Shown here: positions 7,961 through 14,163 of the stretch, piece by piece
How the letters are laid out: each line of letters opens with the position of its first letter
How positions within the stretch are numbered: position 1 is the stretch's first letter
Assembly (NCBI GenBank): GCA_016256075.1
Contig: SDVU01000381.1
Coordinates: 1 to 14,163, forward strand
Length of the DNA: 14,163 nucleotides
Direction of reading: 5' to 3'
DNA from: Dictyocoela muelleri
Taxonomy: Eukaryota > Microsporidia
Translations under genes and position numbers: made by a program
The notes under the pieces: model-generated
The model's input: the letters and a program-made list of their open reading frames with translations, nothing else
What the model was told of the DNA's origin: nothing
Database searches by the model: none

Positions 7961-8068
7961 TTAATATTTCTAAAATTTATAATTACATGAAATAATTTTT
8001 ATTTTAATTATTTAAATTTTTTTATTATTTTAATTATTTAAATTATTTTAATAATTTAAATAAAAAAT

Positions 8069-8376
8069 TTCTCTTTCGGTATATCCGGAAAACTGCCTAA
8101 AAAAGAAGCTCTAACAAATAAAAAAAATAAACAAATGTTTTTCTTTCATCTTATACACCGAGGTGTTTTTACTTTTTTTGTATAGTCGTACTATATAAAA
8201 TATACCAGACCATTTCATAAAAGGAAATGGCCTGATTTTTTTAAATAATACGACTATACAAAAAAAAATAAAAACAAATCGGATTATAAGATGAAAAAAA
8301 ATATTTGTGTATTTTTTATTTATTTTTTCGTAAGCTTCCCTTTTTAGGCAGTTTTCCGGATATACAAAAAGAGAAC
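8069..8376. repeat. Right palindromic terminus of Merlin copy 2, with nested palindrome
   Basis: About 308 bp of inverted repeat homologous to the left terminus (CTCTTTCGGTATATCCGGAA, then the GAAGCT and CTTATACACCGAGGTG blocks). At its apex lies an extra 80-bp palindrome, 8180-8259, bounded by GTATAGTCGTA and TACGACTATAC, with an inner hairpin CAGACCATTTC / GGAAATGGCCTG (8205-8234). The left terminus lacks this, so it is probably a later insertion or a variable apex. Confidence 0.85.
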
Positions 8377-8390
8377 AGTTCCTAAAAATT

Positions 8391-8737
8391 CATTATTTAT
8401 TTTTAAATTTTTACATTTTATTCATTTTAAAATTTTTTTCCAGAAACAAAAATAAATGCCCGTAATTTTCATTTGAATCTACTCGATTCAATTTTCTAAA
8501 ACCCAATAATTTTCTACAATTTTATAAAATTGACGTTAATTTCAAAGAATTTGTAAATATATATTAATATTAGCCTACATTATGTTTCAAAAAATAGAAT
8601 ATTTTTTTGAAGTCGTTAAAAACAGCATTGGAGATAAAAAAGGCAATAATACGTTATATTTTTTCGTTATAAGTATTATATTAAAAGTATTTTTATGTAT
8701 AATTATTCAGTGATGAGATGCAGTTGAATAAGAAAAT
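8391..8737. other. AT-rich gap between Merlin copy 2 and the Tc1 element
   Basis: No supported gene. If MULE copy 1 was also split by Merlin copy 2, its N-terminal part would be expected here on the minus strand, but I could not find a convincing FLYWCH finger. A short plus-strand frame from ATG 8583 (about 44 codons) has no recognisable features. Confidence 0.35.
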
Positions 8738-9858
8738 AATTGTTGCAAAATTGGAATATTTTTATTTCAATACTTAGTATGATTTCCTCTCGCCTTAAAA
8801 TACGCTGATAATCTCTTTATAAAACTCAAAGATATTTTTGGCACATTTTAATGGGAATTGCCTGCCATTCTCACACAATAATTACTTTTAATTCAGATAA
8901 ATTTTTTGGGTGAAATTTGGGAATTTTTGTTTTATTATTACCCAGAGTGTCTCGATGGATTCAAATCAGGTGATTGTTTTAGCCATAGAAGAAGATTTAT
9001 CTGTTTTGTGCTGAAATATAGCTTCGCAAGACTTGAGGATTCTTAGGGTCATTATCTTGTTGGAAGATATAATCACCTAGACCCATTATACTGCATAATC
9101 TGCCAAATTACTTGATAGAATATTTACATAATATTCTGCGTTCATTTTATTATCGATAAATGGTAGTCTACCCAAGCCGTAATACAAAAAACCCCAATAC
9201 CATTAATGATCCTCACCCGTGTTTGACAGTAGCAGATGAATTTCTTGTTTTAAGGCTTGTACCCTGTTCTCTCCACACCGAAGACTTACCATCTGAGAAA
9301 AAAAGATTAAATTTGCTCTTATCAGAAAATATAATTTTCTTTATTTCTTGGTTTGATAAAAGTAAAAATCGTTATCTCTTCTCAAATCACACCAAATATT
9401 TTTTTTAAAAAAGTGTTTTTTTTATTAGTGTCAAGGCTTTTTATTATTATCGTTATGCGCTCTCTTAACAGTTGAATACGATAAGTTTTGTTTTGTCTTT
9501 TATTGAACCTCTACGTGGGTTTATATAGGGTTTTTTGGAGATATTTTTTAATAAAACACCGAGGTCGACTTTTTTTTATTTTTTTGGACCACCACTTACT
9601 TTGGCTAGCTCTACTGTGCCTTTTTCACGAACTTTTTTTAAGATTTTTGAAACATTTCTCTGAGAAATCTTAATTTCATAGCAATTTTTGCCCGAGATAT
9701 TTTTTGATCATAAAGCAAAATAATCTTAGTTTTTACTCCCTTCTCAATTGCATTGGAGTGTATAACGTTATGGTTTAATATTTATTGATTTTCAAGTGAA
9801 ATCAAAGGCCTTTCTAGAAGTTTTAAAAAATATTCCTTTTTTAACGCAAAAATTGAAT
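8738..9858 (-). mobile_element. Tc1/mariner-like DNA transposon, decayed
   Basis: Ends are marked by an imperfect inverted repeat: ATTGTTGCAAAATTGGAATATTTTT at the left (about 8739-8763) against, read inward from the right, CAATTTTTGCGTTAAAAAAGGAATATTTTT (about 9826-9855). The length of about 1.1-1.2 kb and the single minus-strand transposase fit a Tc1-type element. A TA precedes the left repeat; the right TA is not certain. Confidence 0.72.
8775..9770 (-). pseudogene. Tc1-like transposase (DD34E type), decayed
   Basis: Minus-strand remains in family order: helix-turn-helix region (KTKIILLYDQKISRAKIA, then SQRNVSKILKKVREKGTVEL, about 9620-9755), first catalytic Asp in SDKSKFNLFFSDGKSSVW (9321-9323), the strand reading MVWG-like then GLGRLPFIDNKMNAEYYVNIL (about 9105-9195), second Asp in FQQDNDPKN (9054-9056), and QSPDLNP followed by IETLW with Glu at 8951-8953. 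The spacing of about 34 residues between the second Asp and Glu matches DD34E Tc1 enzymes. Several frameshifts and stops break it, so no active enzyme can be made. Confidence 0.85.
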
Positions 9859-9862
9859 AAAA

Positions 9863-11020
9863 CGTTCTAACTCTCCACATAGAGTATAAAATAAACATTT
9901 TCACAAAAAATAACTATTATTAATTTATCAAAATGATTAATAGTGTGTTTTCTTTGTAAATCGCCGAAAGAAATCAGTGAATAAAAAAATCCATTTTCTT
10001 GATACATACTGTTATTATTATTTCAAAAAATCTCCTATAATTGTACTCCTCTAGTCGTTCGCCGATTTCTCACGTTTAATTTCCTGTTGCCTTCGCATTT
10101 CTGTTTTTAGATGCGACAAAAATACTTCAAATTTATTCGTATGAACACCATCATCCGTTGTAAATACAAAATTATGATTTACTATTTATAATAGATCGAA
10201 GTTTTCGGCTCAAAATTAGATATGAGCGGTGTCTATCTCAATATAAAATACATCTGATATGTATCGCATCTGCCCTTCTTTTGAAAAGATATCAGCACTT
10301 CTATTTATATTCTTCTTAAAGAAATAATTCATATTAGATATATCAATAGCGCCAAGTATCTATATATAATCAAGAGTTTTCATCATCGATAGATGATGAA
10401 TTTCTAATAATACCTCGAAGAGAGTTTAATGTTTCATAACCTCAACGATACTATTAAGACTTCCTAGTAGAATGCAATGTCAGGCATATTTTATTAGAAT
10501 ATCTGCCGAATCCTCTAAAAGACACTCGCTATTGGAACACTACTGATATTACCAACAGAACAGGGTAACTGTGAACACGGCAAATTTATCAACAAACAAT
10601 AAAATATAAAAAATGCCCGATTTACATGTAATTTTTTGTTAATTACCGATTCCCTACGCCTGAAAAGTTTAGGAGGCACGTCTATATTCAATCATTTTTA
10701 TATTTATTTCTTTATAAACAGATGCCTTTGTCAATTGACGTCTACAAGTACACATTTTGCATTATTTAAATATCGATTTTAACAAATATTACAGAGTATT
10801 CTTAATTGTAAGAAAAAATAATCTTTAAGTATAAAATTTTAAAGCATAGGGGGCATTTTTTTTATTTTTATTTTTTTGCTCTACTTAGTGTTCATTACAT
10901 TTTCACGTCCGAATACTAAAATAATCTCAATTTGTGCTTATTTTGGATAAGAATATTTAATTTTCACATAAAGATGACGATTTTCTAAAAATTAGGGGGT
11001 GACTAACCCGTTGGAGAACC
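9863..11020 (-). mobile_element. Merlin element, copy 3
   Basis: The right end carries, read inward, GGTTCTCCAACGGGTTAGTC (11020 leftward), the terminus shared with the foldback MITE at 11426-11708 and the element at 13695. The proposed left end near 9863 (CGTTCTAACTCTCCACATAG) is much weaker. The resulting 1158 bp is close to copies 1 (1110) and 4 (about 1136), and the distance from the transposase C-terminus to the left end matches copy 1, which supports these limits. No clear target duplication was found. Confidence 0.55.
10030..10790 (-). pseudogene. Merlin transposase, copy 3, decayed with internal deletion
   Basis: The clearest part reads VNHNFVFTTDDGVHTNKFEV then FLSHLKTEMRRQQEIKRE (about 10045-10185, minus), matching the GVHTNRIEGLWSHLKTE block with the catalytic Glu. 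Just upstream is FYIEIDTAHI (about 10215-10245), which matches the first-Asp strand VEIDE.. of the family. The roughly 60-80 residues that normally separate the two, including the second Asp, are missing, so there is an internal deletion. Further upstream only weak traces remain, including CKMCTCRRQLTKASVYKE near 10720-10775, which may be the zinc ribbon. It is inactive. Confidence 0.65.
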
Positions 11021-11322
11021 GAAACTGATTTTTCTTTTTTGGTAAAATTTGGTTGAAATACGATGATATTATAGTAAAAAAAACAATTTGATGAATCTAA
11101 TGTCAACTTGAAATTTTTTTTTGGAGGAAAAATGTTTATGGAACGAGCAATTATTAGATGATTAGAAAATTAAATAAACTATTATTTTACAATTGATAAT
11201 ATTTTTATGCTCCCAAACTTATTGTAATTCAGCAGGGGATATATCAATATACTTGGATTAAAAATCGCCGAAATTAAATACTACCTCCTCAATTTTAAAA
11301 AAAACATTATAAAAAGTATTAA
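11021..11322. other. AT-rich stretch upstream of MULE copy 2
   Basis: Lies between the end of Merlin copy 3 and the probable MULE start. It probably holds the 5' leader or N-terminal edge of MULE copy 2, but no reading frame is supported. Confidence 0.35.
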
Positions 11323-12490
11323 CATGGAACGTAATTTCGCAGATAATGGCTCCTTTATGACTTAAAAGAGACAATAGATGATGTGATGATTTGTAGATGC
11401 AATCAAAGAAAATGCACGGCTCGATGTTCTCCAACGACATAATTACGCTCTATTTTTTTAATCGCCATCTATAAGAGTAAATTGAATGATTCTTATTTAA
11501 AAGCGGTAAATGACGAGTTTTCTTTATATATAATTCTAATAAATTTTTTACGACCTTTTATGGAAACTTCCATATAAGGTCGTAAAAAAATTATTAAAAT
11601 TATATATGAAGAAAACTCGTCATTTCCCGCTTTATAAATAAGAATCATTCAATTTACTCTTATAGATGGCGATTAAAAAAATAGGGCGTGACTATGTCGT
11701 TGGAGAACCCACCTTGATTGAAAACATGCCTAACATCAGATTTAGTTACATATTCTACTTATAATCATTGGAAGAATGACTTGGAGTTTTCTAGAATAAT
11801 AATTGCAGTCAAGCTGAAAGGAAAGCGCTAAGAACACTTGAATCTGGAAGAAACATGATCGTATCATTTTTATATGAATCCAATTCAACAATATTCAATA
11901 CTAATACTATGTTAGAAATGGTAAACAGAACCAAAAAAAACAAGTTAATTATTGATAAAGACTATGATATATCTATATAATTGCATAAAACTTTTTAAAA
12001 ATAAGAAATTTTTGTTCTATTATTCGGGCATCGAAGATTTAAATAAGGTTGTTGTATTTATAAAGACGGAAATTTAGAGCATTTTAAATATTCTAAAGTT
12101 GTAATTTGTGATTCAACCTTCAAATCAGCCTCTTCTACCTTCAAACAATTCTTTACACCTCAATGCAGCGTAATAAATAAAAACCTTCCTTAAATATATT
12201 GTTTTATGAAGAACAGAAGCAAAAAGTACTTATTAATTTCTTTTTGTGGTTATCTAAGGAATGCAAAGACGAATTTAACCCGAAAAATATCATTTCTATA
12301 TGCTGAAAAAGCCAGTTGTAAATGTTGTAAGATTTTTTTTAAGATTCCCACTTTTTGGTTGTTTTTCCCATCTAAAACAAATAGTTTCGAGAAGAATACA
12401 AGCATTGAAATTGCAAAGGTTTATAAAGAACACTGAAAAATATTCCAGATCAAAATGATGCTTGCTCTTACCTTCGAGCTGAACAAGATG
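11323..12490 (+). pseudogene. MULE transposase, N-terminal and catalytic part (copy 2), split by a MITE
   Basis: Plus-strand remains. An ATG at 11323 opens MERNFADNG, followed after a shift by a FLYWCH-type finger, LLYDLKETIDDVMICRCNQR then KCTAR (to 11425). A foldback MITE occupies 11426-11708. If the MITE and one 9-bp duplicate are left out, the frame continues without a break as LKTCLTSDLVTYSTYNHWKN. Later parts are QAERKALRTLESGRNM, IYKDGNLEHFKYSKVVICD with the first catalytic Asp (DSTFKSASSTFKQFF, 12110-12112), FPLFGCFSHLKQIVSRRIQ (the C-x2-H region) and KMMLALTF, then AEQDV. The gene stops at the Merlin copy 4 terminus (12491); its C-terminus is not found. Several frameshifts and stops are present. 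Confidence 0.78.
11426..11708. mobile_element. Foldback MITE related to Merlin copy 3
   Basis: A 283-bp almost perfect palindrome: GTTCTCCAACGACATAATTA at the left, its complement at the right (ending GTTGGAGAAC at 11708), arms of about 138 bases around a six-base centre (AAACTT). The terminal sequence and following block (AATCGCCATC, GAATGATTC) match the right end of Merlin copy 3, so it is probably mobilised by that transposase. It has no coding capacity. The candidate 9-bp duplication cggctcgat / caccttgat matches at 6 of 9 positions and lies inside MULE copy 2. Confidence 0.88.
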
Positions 12491-13626
12491 TCGGATCTTG
12501 GTTTTTTTTCCCCCATCAAAAAAGTTGGGTTTTTTTTTCCCATTGAAAAAAATCAATTTATGATTAATTAATTTATATATTATAAATTACATTAATTAAA
12601 ATATTAAATAAATTATTAAATTGTTATCGTTTTATTATTTAATAATAAAAAGTTATTAATTTTAAAAATAATTATAAATTTAAAACAACTATAAATTAAA
12701 ACCAATTACTAATTTATTTAAATATATTTAAAAACACTTCAAAATCATTGTTATTATAATATGATTTGTACATCTATAAATTTAAATATAGTTGCAAATC
12801 ACCGGATGATATCCCCATCATTTTTTTAACTTGTTCTTTAATTTATTCCACACCGATTCTATATTTTGAGTATGGACTCCATTTGTCGGATTAACAAAAT
12901 TTATCTGATGATTAACAGTTTCGTGACTATAAATATTAAACAATGTGTTTAGGCATGCCATTTATCGCTCCAAATAATTTTACCTGGCATGAAAATTTCG
13001 GTTATTATTGGAATCATTGTTTCGGCACGCCTATCTGGAACTAAACGCACGTAAAATTTAGAGGGTGTGGTTGAGATGTCAGAGATACCAAAAACTAACT
13101 ATTTTCCTGGGATATTCTACAGGTGTGGTATTTTTGTTTATAATGAAACATGGATTCATCTATTTGGCAAATTACTCCTTCACCGCCCAGTCTAATGAAA
13201 TTTTTATTTAGGTAATCGCTTATTTTTTGTTTAATGTCAGCCTATTTTTTTACATATGCTTCTATCTATACCAAAATATGTATATAGATCAGATTGTTTT
13301 TAGGTATAGAAATAATATGATTAATATATAAGATATATCAACCTTATATTTTGCAAAAAAACTAGCCTTTCTTATATTATTATATTTTTTAAAATTTTTA
13401 CAAGCTTTACGTTGGCATACATAAGCCTGTGGATCAATATTGCGTTTATATTTACTTAAACGCAAAAACTCACCACAACCATCACATAATATATTAGTAC
13501 GTAATAATCCTTTATTACGTAAAAAAATTATCATTTCTTCTTTGTTATTCAAAATTTTATCAAATCTTGTAAATTCATGGGTTTTAATTTTATGTTTTTT
13601 TCCCCATGGGGAAAACCCCCAAGATC
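12491..13626 (-). mobile_element. Merlin element, copy 4
   Basis: Left end GGATCTTGGTTTTTTTTCCC and right end ...CCCCCAAGATC (ending near 13626) form terminal inverted repeats like those of copy 1 (GGATCTC...). The left end contains two direct copies of a T-run/C-run/A-run unit (about 12497-12524 and 12525-12552), while the right end is an 18-bp perfect palindrome TTTTCCCCATGGGGAAAA (about 13597-13616). The element interrupts MULE copy 2. No target duplication could be seen. Confidence 0.7.
12780..13578 (-). pseudogene. Merlin transposase, copy 4, decayed
   Basis: Minus strand. A probable ATG at 13578 leads, after a shift, into the frame LNNKEEMIIFLRNKGLL with the zinc ribbon ILCDGCGEFL then AYVCQRKACKNF (13400-13490). 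The catalytic region reads VICQIDESMFHYKQKY (first Asp 13158-13160), VFGISD-like and TPSKFYVRLVPDRRAETM after shifts, [19 protein letters not shown] (second Asp 12964-12966), then [20 protein letters not shown] with Glu at 12857-12859 and [12 protein letters not shown]. All three catalytic residues are preserved, but frameshifts and stops break the frame in at least four places. The region around 13290-13390 between ribbon and DESM is unclear. Confidence 0.83.
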
Positions 13627-13694
13627 AAAAAATTGTAAATTTAAATTTAAATTTATTTTAAAATTTTTTAAAAAACAAAATTAAAAAAATTTTA
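13627..13694. other. AT-rich junction
   Basis: Low-complexity A/T sequence between Merlin copy 4 and the next element. The C-terminal part of MULE copy 2 that might be expected here is not recognisable. Confidence 0.35.
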
Positions 13695-14163
13695 GGTTCT
13701 ACAACGGGTGATAAGTACACTAAAGAATCGGAAAATCACAATTTGTACGGGAAGAACACAGTATTTCTAAAGAAATTTACTTAGAAAGAAAGGATAAATT
13801 TAAAAATAAAATATATTTTTTATAGCTCTGATATAACGCTTTTAAAATAAATCCCACTTTTTAGTATGTGGTATTTAAAACTTTTATTTAAATAATGTTT
13901 ATTTAATTCTCTCACCATCTTTTTTTATTTCTTTATATACCTTTATATCGCCCGGGAACCAATAAAATGTCAGAGATAAAGAACTTGAAACATATATCTT
14001 ATAATTGGTTCATGGCCTAAATGTTGACCTATCAACAATTTACGACATAGTTTTTTTTGTAAATATTTGAAACTTTTCTGATTTGGTCTAGCAGAAAAAT
14101 AAGCGCCTGTATTAGGATAAAAGAAAATGTTTATAAATGAATATATGTCTCATAAAAGTATAC
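13695..14163 (-). mobile_element. Start of a fifth Merlin-like element (partial)
   Basis: The left end GGTTCTACAACGGGTGATAA matches the Merlin copy 3 terminus GGTTCTCCAACGGGTTAGTC, with further scattered identity (AAT.G, ATC). About 265-430 bases inward, the minus strand reads YPNTGAYFSARPNQKSFKY then LQKKLCRKLLIGQHLGHEP (about 13985-14123). The PNTGA core resembles the FVDPNTGAHTQ block of Merlin transposases at about the distance expected from the 3' end, but the catalytic Glu motif is not clear. The element continues beyond the window. Confidence 0.42.

Larger units (their letters stand above)
6747..8382 (-). mobile_element. Merlin element, copy 2, with large palindromic ends and perfect 8-bp TSD
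   Basis: The element begins GGAACTGTTCTCTTT and ends with its reverse complement (AAAGAGAACAGTTCC at the right, ending 8382). It is flanked by identical 8-bp direct repeats taaaaatt (6739-6746 and 8383-8390), which fits the 8-9 bp duplications known for Merlin. Each end is a large palindrome (6753-6988 and about 8069-8376) whose arms are homologous to each other. Only the outermost arms carry the full GGAACTGTTCTC terminus; the inner arm ends share only TTCTCTTTC. This supports one composite element rather than two separate MITEs. The interior holds a decayed Merlin transposase on the minus strand. Confidence 0.75.

Noticed and set aside
6753-8376. CRISPR-like or tandem array
   Set aside because: The repeats are inverted arms of palindromes, not regularly spaced direct repeats with unique spacers.
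11258-11440. 60-codon minus-strand frame
   Set aside because: It is antisense to the FLYWCH region of MULE copy 2 and runs into the MITE.
12296-12556. 86-codon minus-strand frame
   Set aside because: It is antisense to the MULE copy 2 catalytic part and crosses the Merlin copy 4 terminus.

Overview
This window most likely comes from a microsporidian with an expanded, transposon-rich genome (for example the kind seen in Hamiltosporidium, Anncaliia or Edhazardia; the species cannot be fixed from sequence alone). The reasons are: very low GC; intronless genes with almost no 5' leader; a CCC motif 0-2 bases before two of the three host start codons; a short divergent eIF5 reduced to its N-terminal domain; and a transposon set (MULE with FLYWCH finger, Merlin/IS1595-like, Tc1-like) known from such genomes.

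Positions 1-4140 are the host part. A 404-residue protein of unknown function with a seven-unit Asn/Asp-rich heptad repeat lies on the minus strand (420-1634). It is bracketed by two inverted copies of a tRNA-like, SINE-like repeat (1-97 and 2069-2158). A locally GC-richer stretch (about 2234-2510) holds no convincing gene and may be a structured RNA. The KDEL receptor ERD2 (2714-3409, plus) and a short eIF5 (3619-4140, minus) form a convergent pair of intact housekeeping genes.

From about 4440 to the window end there are no recognisable host genes, only nested and decayed DNA transposons. A MULE (4632-5444, minus) is interrupted by a nearly complete Merlin element (5445-6554), and a possible further piece of the MULE lies at 6564-6738. 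Next is a Merlin element of 1636 bp (6747-8382) whose two ends are each large palindromes and which is flanked by a perfect 8-bp target duplication, taaaaatt. Then come a decayed Tc1-like element (about 8738-9858, minus), a third Merlin (about 9863-11020, minus) and a second MULE (about 11323-12490, plus). This MULE is split by a 283-bp foldback MITE (11426-11708) that shares its terminal sequence with the third Merlin. A fourth Merlin (about 12491-13626, minus) truncates the second MULE, and a fifth related element appears to begin at 13695.

The elements do not form a cooperating gene system; they look like repeated insertions into a permissive site. The most notable points are the palindromic termini of the Merlin family with their clear 8-9 bp target duplications, and the tRNA-like repeat pair, since SINE-like elements are not a usual feature of microsporidia.
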